Of a stretch of 64,000 nucleotides of DNA, positions 1-12,600 are shown piece after piece; within the stretch, counting starts at the first letter, position 1, and each line of letters starts with the position of its first letter. Source of the DNA: Xiphophorus maculatus (taxonomy: Eukaryota; Chordata; Actinopteri; Cyprinodontiformes; Poeciliidae). Below the pieces are notes generated by a model. The model had not been told where the DNA came from. It worked only from the letters and a program-made list of their open reading frames with translations, and searched no databases. Location: NCBI RefSeq assembly GCF_002775205.1, contig NC_036450.1, positions 22,904,288 to 22,968,287 of the forward strand, written 5' to 3'. A program made the position numbers and the translations under genes.

Positions 1-363
1 AGGAGAAGCTGATGAAAGATTTCATACGTATTCCACAAACCCAGAAATGGATCCTCTGAGAGGACTGAGTATCAATAAAACAGTTTTTTTATATATACAA
101 AGAAAAATGAGTAAGGAGAAGGAAAGGACTGACAACATCTCCCTTGTGTATAAAACAAGTTTGTGTTTTTCCCACCACAACAGGAAGATAATTTCATATT
201 TTATTTGAGAATGGTGAAAAGAATTGATCAAATACCAAAACAAAAAAACAACACATCAACAGGTTAAAAAAGACCTGTTGCAAATGAAACTTTGAACATA
301 AGAGTTTCAGAAGCAGAATTCCTGCCTCGGCCTCCTCTTGAAAAACGGCTCCTCTCTCTCTAT

Positions 364-365
<2 letters not shown>

Positions 366-419
<54 letters not shown>

Positions 420-421
420 CG

Positions 422-452
<31 letters not shown>
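366..452. repeat. (CA)n microsatellite
   Basis: An almost pure CA dinucleotide tract of about 85 bases, interrupted by three CG steps near the middle. It accounts for the His/Thr-rich open frame on the plus strand and the Val/Cys-rich one on the minus strand, neither of which is a gene. Confidence 0.97.
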
Positions 453-453
<1 letters not shown>

Positions 454-3400
454 GCAGAGTCAATAAAACATGACAGCTTGTCCTCACATCGGCAAGTACT
501 GACACACAGTCCTGAATCACCTTCACTGCGATGTGACTCAGACTGGCAACAAAAGAGTGCTTAGTTTGGCACATCACAGGTTCTCCTGGCAGTCCGCTGA
601 AAGAAAACTGGAGCGGCTCATTCACTGAGAGATGACAGACACGCTTAATTAAGGAAATCTGGGGATAGAAAAAAAATAATATAAATGCTAACGTCCCTTT
701 CCTGAATCTACAATCCCCGCCCACTCTCCTCCCAACAGAAGGCGTTCTTTGCTCCCAAACTCAGCTGGAAAAATGTCAGTGTGACAAATAAGCCCTGTGG
801 GCCGCTCGGAGGAGTTGGGTACATGAATATGAATTAACACGATTCCAGTAAAAACAAGTTAAATCACCAAAGGTCTCTTTTTTTTCTTCTTCTTTTTTCT
901 TATGAGGTAGCATGTGATAAATTTGCTCTAAATCCTGTCTTTAAGTCTCTCTCCTCTGCAGTGAATGGATTTGGCAACCTGTTGGGCCGCTTTCTATGCA
1001 TCTGTTTCGATTTTGGCTGGAAGTCTCAGTCTTATGTAGTGTGAATTATTACCTCCAAGCTAAAACAACAGCAGTGTTTCACCGAAAGGCTCAGCTCAGG
1101 AATTCCTTAAGAGTTCTTGGTTTTAACATTGCTCAGTGGAACGAGGCTGGATTGTCTTTGAACCTGCACATTGTGATCCAACTTTCTAAAAACAACAAGT
1201 TCCATCTCATTGAAGCCTGTGGTTCGCCGTGGATTTTTTTTTTTCCATGTAGCAAATCTTTTATTTATCCTTTGATTTCAAACAAATCGATTAAAAAAAC
1301 GACTTAAAAATTCATATACATATGAACATAGATACATTAAGCACATGCAACAAAAAAAACCCAACAATGTTTTGCAACATAAGAATCTGTCATTTTACCT
1401 ACCGTACTCGTCCGAAGGGGAGTGAGAAAAAGTTTACGCTTCGTTTTAATAGCCAGCCCTTCACGGTATTCTTCAACATGCTCTTATGTAAAAATACGTT
1501 ACAGTATTATACCAATATGTGACAAAGAGGGAATACAATTTTAAATATTCGCCAACACAAACGCAGCTTTGGAAGCAGACGTACGTAGCCGCAATGCTAG
1601 TAGACGTGATGTTTGGCCAGCATTCGCAAAGCAGCCACAGTCCAGGAGCTCCACTCATTTCCATGAGCGGAGATAAGAAAAACTGTAGACGTTAGCGTCT
1701 GCAGTACTGCTGAGACTGCTTCCACTGTGCGTATTAATGCATATTAATACATATTAAGTATATTTAGTGTTTAAAAGGCAGGCAAAGATAAGCTGTCATC
1801 GTAGAAGAGCTTCTGGACCAGGATAAAGTAACGAGTCTGCTAATGGTGTATAAAAAAATATTCCAAAACTGCTGCAGATATTATGAGCTAGGAAGCACAA
1901 AAGGTCTCATGGGAGCTCACTTTTTTAACAAAGCACTGGTTGTAATATCTGGTTCTAATACTTTGCATAACATAGGTGGATACAGACAAGCCTGAATAAG
2001 CAGGTGTCTACAGAGCTGTCATTTCACTCTAATCCAGCCAGATCAGACTTTTTGTTCAACCACTTTGTTTGGGGCTAGCCTGTTTTTCCTCGAGCTCTAG
2101 CGCGTAGTTGTCAGTGAATTTGCAGAATAAATATCATCAGAGCTTTTCGTGCACTCAACGAGAGCTCTGTTTAAAGCGCCAATGACGGCTTGTTTGCACT
2201 TCGCAGCTGAGCAAAGACGCCGACATGCAAAATAATGGCATTGGCACAAAGAGAGGGGGGTGGAGGGGGGAGCAGCCACACAATTGGTCCAATCTCATGT
2301 CGCAGTGACACTTTTTGAACCACAACCTTTAAAGTAGGTATCGTTTCAGATTTTCCTAAAACACATCGTTTGTTTGTTGGTTTTTTTTCCATCCAAACAG
2401 CAAAGACGGCCAGCCTGACTGGGGGAAGGAACGAGTCGGAAAAGACTCACAGAGCCGAACAAGGGGGATGAGATCAATGGATTGAAAACAGGAAGATGGA
2501 AAAAAAGAAGGAGGAGCCGAAGCTGGACAAGCTCATTAAAGGGAGGGCAGCGGTGTGACAAATGATGCGCAGAGCTGGTAGCATTGATCTCCTTGCTCAC
2601 AAGGCAAAGGCGGGGTGTCTGGGAAAGGAGATGCATTGGGAACTGTGTGTACGTGCGTGTGTGTGTGTGGGTGTGTAGGCATGTGTAGGGGTGTGTGTGT
2701 GTACTCGCAGGGCTGAGAAATACTCAGGTGCCACAGCTCTAATGGAGAGGCCAGCGCCGCCGTCCCGTTGACGAATGGCTTGTCGGTGGATGGGAGGAGG
2801 AAAGAGGGGAAGAGGAGCAAAGCCAAATGATTGAATAGTTGTGCTAATGTTTGACCTCCTCGGTGCCAGTGCGCGTCCTTCGCCGAGACTAAAGACAAGA
2901 GGAGTGAGGAAGACGAGAAGTTCTTAATTCGGGCGGAGAAACCTCGAGTTTTTCCACGACCAAGCAGTCTTCAGAAAAGGACGGGAACACCGGCCAAAAG
3001 CAAAGCAGTTTGCGAAGAGCTAGCAATAATGCCACCCAAAAAACCCCCCAATAAAAACAAAAATGTAGGAGAGAGGAAGAGGAAGAGCTGGAACAAATGA
3101 GCGGGCTTGTTGCGACTCAGGCAGCCTTGCGGGACTATCATTACCATACATCAGGACAACGAATGAGGCTTTCAGCAAAGCGGTAATAAGAATTTGATAA
3201 ATCATGAGCCGGGAATTAACTAGACGTCAAAACAATGAGAGCGCCCTGATAGATGCGGAGAGGATGATGGCATCAATTAGTCAGGGCGGAGGAGACGAGG
3301 GAGGGGAGGAGGGGAGTCGATACAGGAACAGGTGAGGCGGGGTTACGGAAACGGCCAGCAGGGGAGCAGCGGAAGATAGAGGACAGGCTAGGAGTAGAAG

Positions 3401-5258
3401 AAGAAAGAAACGGGTTGGAAGTTGAGAAAAGGCGAATTAAAATGGTCTACATGTGTAAAATCAACAGGCTCCTTGTTTCTATCTCTTCTTTAAATAAATG
3501 GTACCGACAGCAGAAAACCATAATGGCTCCAGTATTGAGTTTACGTATAAAATCAGTATGGGCGTCAATTAGGGACTTTGAGGGGAACCGAATTTTCTGG
3601 ATCCGTCAAATGATCCGCTTTTTAAAAATGTACGTTTCTCTAAGAACATTTTATTTGTAATCTAGTTTTATCTGAATTTTATTCTTTCTTTTCTTTTTCG
3701 GTTGGTGAAATTCACAACAACAACAAAAAAAGTTTAATCATATGCAGCATGTTCTTACAGGGGGAAAAAAATCTTTATATATTTGAATACAATTTGAAAA
3801 TGTTTCATCCCGCAGTAGAAATATAAAGCATACCTCTATTGCATTGCTTAGTGAAGTTGCCCCCTGGCTGCTTTCCTAACTTGCTGCGACACCTTGCTGT
3901 ACTGCAGTCCTGATACTAGCATTTCTGCTAACCGGAAATGTAAATTCAGTTTTACTTGTTCTGTTTATTTCTATCCTCTCCAACAGTGCAACGGGTAAGA
4001 ATGTTTATGCCTCCGTCTCGGCTGGAAATGACGTTTTTGACTTATTAGTTGTTGTAATTGATGTTTCTGTACAGGAATGTATGTTTGCTACACCACTGCT
4101 AGCTTGGCTTAAAATGCTACACAGTCTGGAAAAGTATGATTAAACAAAGTGTATGGAAAAATATTTGTTTTCAAGACTTTACTCTCTGTCATTGTGCTAT
4201 TGTTGTGGGCCTTCTTCGTGTCCTGTCACATCTAATGTTGTTATTTTAGATTTTGCCGACCACATGATGGAGAAAGTTGAGTAAAGAAAAGTTTAGACTA
4301 TTTTTTTTACTGAAAAAAAAAAACAACAAACCACGACGGAACCACCAAAGAATTTTCTTTATATATACAGTATATAACAACTGGTGCAACTTTGACTGAC
4401 AAGTTTTTCATTAACATTTAACCAGAATGCCCGTCTGAGTCGTACCTCCCATCCCTCGCTGCTCCGGCCTCCTCCACTCTGAGGGTGAGGGATGTGACAG
4501 GAGGATGTTTATTTAATGAGAGCAGTCTGGAGAGGGGTAATGAAACCTACCCTAACACCATTAACAACCGGGCTTATCAGCTCCGGGGACACACGTCAGC
4601 ATGCTGCGGGCTTTTGTTCCTTGGCTCGAAGGCTGCGCGCTGACCCCGAAGGGCAGATTAAGGATCCTCTGAGCACCGCCGACTACCGCGTTGAGAAATT
4701 ACAAAAAACTCGCCGCCAATCCGTGCCTCTATCAGCTTTCACTCTGCTCTTTAGAAAATGACACAAAGGAAGGAAGGAGGTTGGGTAGCCAGGCGTCTCT
4801 ACTGGCACATGTAAGGAATCTGGATTGTGCGTGTGTGTTGGGAGTGTGCAAGCTGGTCGGTTTGTTACCTGACCACACAGACACCATCGATCTCCCTTTA
4901 TGTCTGGGGTAATTGATGCTGATGGATGAACTCCTCTTTGTCTAACACAAGCGCAGGCAGGCCGGGCGAGCTTCCACGCGCCCAGGAAGTTCGTGCGCAC
5001 GTGTGGCAACATCCAAAAGGAACAATTAAGACGTCTTTCTACTCTGTCCATGCACGTTTCCTGCCCTCGCTCAAACCGAAGCTTCGCCCCGCCGCGGTTT
5101 TCTTCTCCGCTGAACCCCGCAAAGTTCTCTGAAAGACTCATTTTCCGAGCATTACGCCAAAGCAAAGCTGCTGATGGCCACACAAAAGCCATGTAAATGA
5201 GCTGTGAGAGGGGCCATCAGTCATAATGCCAGATGCGCTCGCCCTTTATTATTTATGG

Positions 5259-5268
5259 CCATAATTGG
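5259..5268. promoter_or_regulatory. CArG box (SRF site) in a candidate enhancer
   Basis: The ten bases CCATAATTGG match the serum response factor consensus CC(A/T)6GG exactly and sit next to an A/T-rich TTATTATTTATGG run resembling a MEF2-type site. Both lie in a block (about 5200-5340) that looks more constrained than its surroundings. The motif match is direct; activity is inferred. A perfect CArG box can arise by chance in a window of this size. Confidence 0.35.
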
Positions 5269-5654
5269 CCCATGTTTCCTCAGGCAATGACTGTGCCCTG
5301 ATGGATCTGATGATGACTCCGCTCAGCCCGACTATTAGGGAGCAGTCTGAAGGCAGGCAGGCAGGAAGGGAGAGGGGACGCGGGTGGAGGGGAGGGTATC
5401 ATTAAACAAGAATGGCCATGTTAAATGATGCTGCGCAGCAGCTGAGCAGCACAAAATGAGATCCATCGAAACAAGATGGGAAGATTTACGAAAGCGCCGC
5501 TTTGCTGATTCAACCTGTTTCTGTGAGTTCAAGACGGAGATTTTCCCAGATGTCAACTTTTTGCTCGTTTACTGAGATTCAACAAATCTGAGTTTACGGA
5601 CATTTCCATCGACTTGAGGATGTCACAATTTGGGAGCAATGAGATTGTAGATGA

Positions 5655-5735
5655 TTTGCTTTGAGGCACCATAGACCTCACTGTTGCTTTGCAGCAAGAA
5701 GGTCCAGGGTTTGAATCCTAGTCTGGGCTCCAGAG
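5655..5735 (+). repeat. tRNA-derived SINE/LINE fragment
   Basis: The segment contains a phrase common in fish interspersed repeats ending in a B-box-like GGTTTGAATCC, the internal RNA polymerase III promoter motif of tRNA-derived SINEs. It lies just upstream of the LINE relic and may be part of the same composite insertion. No intact tRNA cloverleaf can be drawn. Confidence 0.45.
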
Positions 5736-5764
5736 TCAGCACACAGCTTCGGCTATTACTAGTG

Positions 5765-6185
5765 AACCGGCCTGAAATCTGGGAGTAGTGATGAACTCTG
5801 ACCTAAACCTTCAGCGCCACATAAAGACAGTTACAAAGTCGGCCTTCTATCACCTGAAGAACATTTCCAGGATTAGAGGACTAATGTCTCAGCCAGATCT
5901 AGAGAAACTCATCCATGCGTTTGTCTTTAGTTGCATTTATTATTACATTTATCCTCCAGCTGCAGTTGCTCCAGAACGCTGCTGCTCGCATTCTGACTAA
6001 AACCAGGAAGATGGAGAACATCACCCCAGTTCTAAACCCCTTCATCTGGCTCCCTGCAGCTCAGAGAATAGACATTAAAATACTCCTGTCAGTCTATACA
6101 TCACTGAACGGCTTAGCACCAAAATACATTAAAGACCTGCATTGTGGATATCTGGGTAAACGCAATGGATGTATGGGACCATAGA
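5765..6185 (+). mobile_element. L2-type LINE reverse transcriptase relic
   Basis: Conceptual translation in two overlapping frames gives the C-terminal end of a LINE reverse transcriptase. One frame has LNLQRHIKTVTKSAFYHLKN followed by LEKLIHAFVFS. The other has LQLLQNAAARILTKTR, ITPVLNPFIWLPAAQRIDIK and SLNGLAPKYIKDL. These are hallmark strings of the L2/Maui clade common in fish. The frame change near 5940 and the lack of upstream domains show a dead, 5'-truncated copy. Confidence 0.85.
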
Positions 6186-6329
6186 AATAGTCTGAGCCGA
6201 CCCAACCCATGAACGTAAACTGGCTTAGCTGTGAACTGTAATATTTGCAATGCTAGATGTGTAACTTTCAGAAAATTGCAAAATGATCAGCTTAAATCAA
6301 GAAATTTCTGTTTTATCTTTGCAAAATAT

Positions 6330-6775
6330 TTCTGCTAGGGGTAGGCATTTGTTGTATAATTGATCATTTATCAAGATAAACGTATTGTGTCACAATAAAT
6401 TCCAATCAGTGATGTTTAAAATCTCCCAAAACTGTCTGTATTGTCGGGATTTTAATTTTTGCTATTTTCTCCACAGCTTGTTCAACGAAAGTATCGACAA
6501 ATATAAATAAATTGGAAAATATATAAAATATATCACTGTGTGGTGCTTAGTGATATAAATCACACTTTTTTGTGACTGGTGTCCTAAAGACACATATTAC
6601 AAAATGGGAAAGTTTTTCAAGAGCAGTATTTGTGTTGGTGGGGATATGGTTGCTGTTTCATTCAGTCACAGTCATACAGTTATGTAGAAAAGTAATATTA
6701 CATAGTTCTTATCACCACCGTTATCGTTATCACTGTAGTGCCAAAAATGATTGTGATGAAACTTAAAAGTCCATA
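6330..6775 (-). repeat. Short dispersed element, family A (copy 1, reverse orientation)
   Basis: A stretch of about 400 bases beginning with a 'ggggtaggca...ttatcaagataaacg' end and closing with 'ttatcgttatcactg'. The same terminal words, in opposite order and orientation, recur near 12275, 43960 and 48790. It has no open frame and looks like a non-autonomous DNA transposon (MITE). Boundaries are approximate. Confidence 0.55.
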
Positions 6776-7402
6776 TCGCCCTCATGCCAAATAACCCCAA
6801 TACAAAAGTCCAATTTTACAGAAACCTCAGCTGATGGCTAAGTAAACTCTAGTCTGTGGCGGTTCTGGTGCCCATGGCAAGCCCCTCCTTCAGCTGCACT
6901 CCAACCAATTACAATCCAAGCAATTATCGAGGGTTTTTCCCAGTAAAAGGCAGGTAACCTAGTTTTACAGTACTCAGCAGAAGGAAAAGCACAAGGAAAA
7001 CTTACTCCACTGCACATGCATATGAGTGGTAGGGAGCTTGTACAGAGCAGAACTGATATATAAGATATACTATATTTTCTCATTTTTGAGTGTCCCACCC
7101 GTTTCCCACACTGCCCTGGGCAACTGCCCATATCAAAAACCGTCACTGACTGGATCCATAAACCAAAGATCTCTGTTTGGCCTTCAACAAGAACAACTTC
7201 ATCCATCATTGAATTCTGATTTGAGCCTCCCAAGAAGAGTCAATGCCAGTTCTGCGAAGTCATGAAGAACAGCAGAGATATCGAGATCCGCCGCCATCAG
7301 CTTTGGATCTGGATGGTTAACTCAAGGACTGACAGATGTGGCTCGGATGTCCTTCAGCGGCCGCTCGTGGACGGACGGACGGAGACGTCTCTGGTTAATG
7401 AC

Positions 7403-8119
7403 CTCCAGCAGGCTTGAGTGGAGTTTGTTTCCCAGACGGTGGAATTGTTTCACGTCACAACGTGTTGTCAGCCATCAGGAACGTGTTGAGGAGTCCAGTC
7501 AGTTGGCAGGTATGCCACCTGTTGGCAGGTCTGCTTCTCTCTTGTCTTGTACATGACATGTCGTCGTTGCAGGTGTAAAATATTTCAAACGCGAGACTCC
7601 CGACAGGTTTGGAGAATGCTGGAGTGTACAACTGATGATTGGGGTTTCCCCTACCGGTTTGTTTTTCCGGATATGCAAAGCTTTTTTTTTTGTTTTGTTT
7701 TCAGTGATGGCGTGCAGTGGGTTCTGACCTCTGAGTCGCCTGATGAGAGCGATGAGGATGCTGTACCTAGACGTGAGAATAGATTTGTATCAAGCATCCT
7801 GTCGACATTCCAGGCTGGGAGAAAGAAAAAGGTGCAACCGCTAATGTTTAGCCCGCTAAAATTTGCATTTTTTTAAGACTGCATTTTAGTTTTTGTAACT
7901 CATTCTGCCCAACTCTGCCTCCTCCTCTCTCTCTCAGGCGTTTGCCAGCACATCTTTCAGTCGGTGAAGGGCTTGTCGGTGCCAAAATGTGCACGCTTTT
8001 CCTTCCAGGAGAGGATTGATGCGTCTTCCATCGCTGTGACTGACAGGCTACACAAACAGCTAAGCGATCTGTCTGGGATCTGGGCCCCCCTGCGCAGGCA
8101 GAGGCTGTACTCACTCTGA
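7403..8119 (+). CDS. 3' exons of an unidentified plus-strand gene
   Basis: I do not recognise this protein. The firmest parts are the last two exons. About 7704-7831 follows a T-rich acceptor, reads DGVQWVLTSESPDES then RRENRFVSSILSTFQAG, and ends AAG|GTGCAA. The final exon (from 7939 after CCAG, or 7945 depending on acceptor, to the TGA at 8119) includes ARFSFQERIDASSIAVTD and ends LSDLSGIWAPLRRQRLYSL. Upstream, 7403-about 7524 reads FPDGGIVSRHNVLSAIRNVL and can splice in phase (second of two TTGGCAG|GT donors) to 7572-7656, which reads VKYFKRETPDRFGECW. The join from 7656 to 7704 does not keep frame, and that intron would be only 47 bases. So either the exon model is wrong there or the gene is broken. 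The gene converges on C2orf42, and AATAAA signals follow at about 8724 and 9060. Confidence 0.4.
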
Positions 8120-9645
8120 TGTCCTGGGGGCCTTGCGAGGGAAGAAGGGGGCCTTGAGCTGGCCCTGTGTGAGTGTGTGTGTGTATGTGTTTTTTTTTTT
8201 TTATTATTTATTTAACGCCCACACCCCTCGTGTAAAGACTCGGTAGTGAGTGAGCTGCTATTCTGTGCTGTGCATCTAATTTGCTGTTCTGTGGCTCATG
8301 GTAATAACTTGTAATCTTAATTAATTCATGAACATTTGGGCACATTTTGGAAGCGTGTGATGTTTTCAGTGATGTATCACACAGTCTGGCTGCTTTACGA
8401 TGTCCAGAAGGGAGGTAGGAGAGGCGGGGGAATCCAAATTCAGCCAATTTACAATATATTGAAGCAAACTTATATGAGCAATTTTATTCTGTAGTTACTC
8501 ATTTCCAAATGTTGGTGAAACATGATCTTTTATTTGCTCTACTCTCTGCCTCTGCTTTGGTTTAGCTGTTGGTCAGAACTCAGTTGTTGGAGGAGCAGCA
8601 GTCTGCTGCCATCTGCTGGTAAGAAACGGTCCCTCCACTCGAATAACTGCTCAAAACTTCTTAGTCCAAAAGAGGGATTATTATCCTAAAGGCCAATGAA
8701 AAGAGACCACTACATAATTGTAATTTATGCAAATAAATATGACAAAGTAAATATATATAGTAGAAATATAATGCATATATTCAGTATAAAACAAGTGTTA
8801 TCTTTCAAAAGACAAAAACTTGTCGGTGTTTAAACATCGCCAAGAAATGGCCTTCCTCTAGTTTTACCAGTTTAAGTATACATTTTTTTATACTTACACA
8901 TATTTTACATATTGCAAAAAGTTTTTTAATTATACACACATATACATGTATTCATTTGAAATTTGTCTTTATGATGTCTTTTGTCTATTTGAATGTAATT
9001 TCTAAAGGAGTGTTTGTTTTTATACATAATTTGTGCAGATATAAAATCTGAATTTGGTTTAATAAAGGACATTTTATTTCACTGTGTATAAATATGTAGC
9101 TAATCAGATGTTTGTTTTTTTTTTACTTTTCTTTATTTATCCATTTTATGATTTATTTGAAATATTTTATGTTAATGAATATTTATTCAGCACTTTGTCA
9201 TTTTTGCAGATTTTGTTTTTAAAATGAAACATGTTTTGGCAGACACATATAATGAAAATAAAACATTTTATATCAAATCAAATTAAAATGTTATTTAGAT
9301 TAATAAACGCACTATTGTGTTATAAAATGCTAAATTAAACAATAAACTTTCCAAATTTTAAATAGTAGTAGTAGCCTATGCAATTATGCTGTTACTATAC
9401 AAACCATGAAACAATGAAACGACTCAGCTTTACTTTTTTTCGTTAGTAAATGTATGTTGCATTTGTGAAAGAAGGAATTCTCAACGCTGGATAAAGAAGT
9501 AAAACCAGGAACCATAACCTGCTTGGCAGTTTATTCTCCATACTTTGCATATATCAATACTAGGAAACGGATTTATGTGGAGGTCGCACGTTCCAGTTCT
9601 CGGCATGCGATTGCTACGGTTACAGTGGAAGGAAGATGGCGGCCG
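8120..9645. other. A+T-rich intergenic stretch between convergent genes
   Basis: No gene is seen. The stretch is very A+T rich and contains AATAAA-type signals on the plus strand near 8724, 9060 and 9257 that could serve the unidentified upstream gene. It also contains one CTCF-like motif at 8606-8619. Confidence 0.5.
8606..8619 (-). promoter_or_regulatory. CTCF-like motif
   Basis: CTGCCATCTGCTGG is the reverse complement of CCAGCAGATGGCAG, which fits the CTCF core CCASYAGRKGGCRS at every position. It lies between the convergent 3' ends of the unidentified gene and C2orf42. Occupancy is inferred. Confidence 0.4.
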
Positions 9646-12600
9646 TTATACAACCACCTGAAGAACGTCGACACTCTTCGGGACTTTGGGCTGAGAGCCG
9701 TCCGACTTTCTGCGAGCTTTTTTCTCCGCCCCGCCCGCTTTCTCCTGGCACTCCGACTGGCCGCTCTGCTGGTGGCCGAATTCAAAGCTGATCCTGAGCT
9801 CTCCCATCTGACAGCGAGGCAGAACGTCGGGGATCCACTCGATCACGAAGGGGCTGGACTCCTGGTCCCCAGAACTCGGCCCTGTCGGGGAGCAAAACAA
9901 GCAAAGTAAAAAAAATTTTTATAAAAAAAAAAAAAAAATAGCAGAGCTACAACTTTTTTCTGTCAGGGGTTTTACAATAAAATGTAAAATCATTTTAAAA
10001 AAGGGAAACTGACGTACCGACTTTGAGGAAAGTGCGGTGCTCCATTGGTCGTATGGTCGGCGGACGCTCCGTCCTGTATCCGTGTAATGATTCTGGCTCA
10101 GGCGGCAGCTCAGGGAGGTGAAAGCGAGAGTAGGAGCCGTCCAGATTCCTTACAAAACTCTGAGTGACCTCCAGTGGCAGCTGGTGGTCCAAGTATTTGA
10201 TCACAAAACCCAACAGACAGGTTGCACGTTATTGTTCACGTTCGGAAATTTCATCCATGCACACAACGCTGGAGGGCAAAAACACGATCCCTTTACATGC
10301 CGTCCAGTGGAACAACTCTGTTAGCGAAATGAAATCTGGAGATGCAAGGCTTATTAATTTACCCCTGTGCGCCACAACAAGGGGGAAAATAACGCAGAAA
10401 AACCATTGAAGAAAAACTCAAAACCACTCCTGTTATTTTTTCTCGCTCCCTATGTCGGCTACGATACACCCGTTGCCAGAGCAACTGACCAACAGCTTAC
10501 GTTCAGGGGTATCAGGATTCAACTCCAAAAGGACAAACATTAACCCACATAAAGAACAGAACATTCAGTCGGTTACAATATTATGTCTTCAGGCTTGATT
10601 TCTATTTTGCGATTATTATTAATAGCAAAAATATTGTTGATCACCTGATCAGCTCAGTTAAACACCTGCTCTACTGATGATTTGTCAGAGAGTTGCTGTG
10701 TGGGTCGCCTGTTGTTTTCTAACTGAACTGAAACGCACCGAATTCTGCAGCACATCTGCATGTTGTGGTTGTCATAGTCAAGCTAGCGTAACTGATTTAC
10801 TTTCTTCTCCCTCGCTTTTTAAAAAAAATGAAAACGTTTTACTGACCTTGTTGTATAGTTGTCATAGTGTTGACAATTAATAGCAAAGCACTGTGTTCCT
10901 TTTTATTTTCTATATCTTGCATTTAGGATTTAGCGCATTATATTGACAGCTAAAACCAGGGAGCTGGGGAAGGGATCTTGCACTTTTTATGTCACATTGC
11001 AATGTGTCTATAGCCTGGTCAAAACCAGCTCCAACACTTTGCCGCAAGGATGGGGCTTTGAAATCTGATTTTATTCTTCAAGCCGCAAAAACTCAACCTA
11101 TAATGCTTGAGGCAAAATGTTTGCGATAACATAATATATTATCTGTTCCAGAAAGAGCTTATCTCCTTCCTGAGCCTCGGGATTTTTACCTCCGGAGTGT
11201 CGAAAATGTGTTTGACGTGCAGCAGATTGGTGAAGTGCCAGGTGTACTTGGAGAAAGAGCCCAGAGGAAGTCCGTCGTTCCTCACAAACGCTTATATCAG
11301 AAACGGAAGAAATGTGTTCACACAAGTTGAGCTTTTCTCAAATCTGAAGAGTGTTGTTGGCATTTTTTGCTCAAACACTGACCTGTTGTGAGGTTGGGCA
11401 GTCTTCTCTTCTTAGATCCCAGCGACAGACGCTGCTGGAGGGCGTTGAAGAACTCCTGGGGGATGTGGTAGACCAACGGCTGGGGTTTCCCTGACAGCGA
11501 GAAACAAAATTAACGTTTAAAGTGATAAGCTAAAACCAAAAGTTTTGAAAACGTGTAAGCTTTCACTTTGTTTACTCCAAATAGATCATTTTGGCGCTAT
11601 AGGTAAATTCTAGGCAGTAAAAATCCAACTTTCAGAAAAAAATATTTCTCTGTCGTAAGAAAAACAGCTTAAATTGCCTGTAGACTGCTTGCTTGCACTG
11701 CCCTCTAGTGGATAAAAGCGTGAACTACATAGGACTAAACCGGCAATGTAGATGTAAAGGAGAAACAAGTGAACAGTTATTTTCATACAATTTTGACATT
11801 GATGCCATGAATTATTGTTGATCGTGTTTATTTACTGTTAATTTTCAATGCCTCAATGATCAGTGAGATTTTATGTGACAGATCAGTTCTGAGACAACAT
11901 TATGACAAAGAAGGAAAACAACATGTTTTTAACAGAGCTGAAAAATGATCTCAAATCAAATTTGGTGCAGGTTTACTTCAGAAGTCAGCTAACTAGTAAA
12001 TCCAGCTGAATCCAGATGTTGTGTTATCTGTTAGAGAGCATTAGGGAACAAGCAGCACAGTGAAGGCTGCACATGTATCCCAAAATACATAACATAGACC
12101 GTTCACTGTTCAGACTACTAATTGTAAAAAGTATAAAAAACATGAAGAATCTTCATTCTACTTCACAATCATACTTCTTCTTTCTGTTGGCCAATCACAC
12201 GACCTCTAATGAATAGGTTGAAGTTCATGGTTGTAAAGGTCAAACTTGACCAAATTCAATACACAGTCCTCCAACTAGGGGTGTGGGCTTAAAGTTTGAT
12301 CACAATATCTTTTGGTACTAATGTGATAACAATTAAAGTGACAATATAAACTTTTTATCGCTTATTTTTAGATAACTGTATGGTTTTGACTTTATGACAT
12401 AGAAAACACTGCCCACATATAACAAATATAAATTCTGCTCTTGAAAAAAACTGTAATGTGCTTCTTTAGGACAACAGTCACAGAAAGAAGTTTGATTTGT
12501 TTTTTGATCACTACAGTAACTGGATTTAATCATATTCTCAACCGTACTGATATTTATTGAGAATCCCAATGAAAAACAGTGGAGAAAATAGTCAAATTTA

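Larger units (their letters stand above)
1..5640. other. Gene-free stretch with candidate conserved regulatory DNA
   Basis: I find no supportable coding exon here on either strand. Open frames are short and lack flanking splice signals or recognisable protein. The part from about 2100 to 5600 is less A+T rich than the flanking introns and has runs with the texture of vertebrate conserved non-coding elements. Examples are homeodomain-type TAAT cores around 4510-4570 and a dense block at 5200-5340 that includes a CArG box. This is a judgement from sequence texture only. A multi-fish alignment is needed to say which blocks are conserved. Confidence 0.4.

Noticed and set aside
292..724. His/Thr-rich and Val/Cys-rich frames on both strands
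   Set aside because: Both are read-through of the CA microsatellite at 366-452.
996..1307. 103-codon plus-strand frame after an acceptor-like CTCTGCAG
   Set aside because: The frame is long for the region, but no downstream donor or homology supports it as an exon.
6838..7233. 131-codon minus-strand open frame
   Set aside because: No family resemblance, no supporting splice or promoter signals, and cysteine-scattered composition typical of chance frames.
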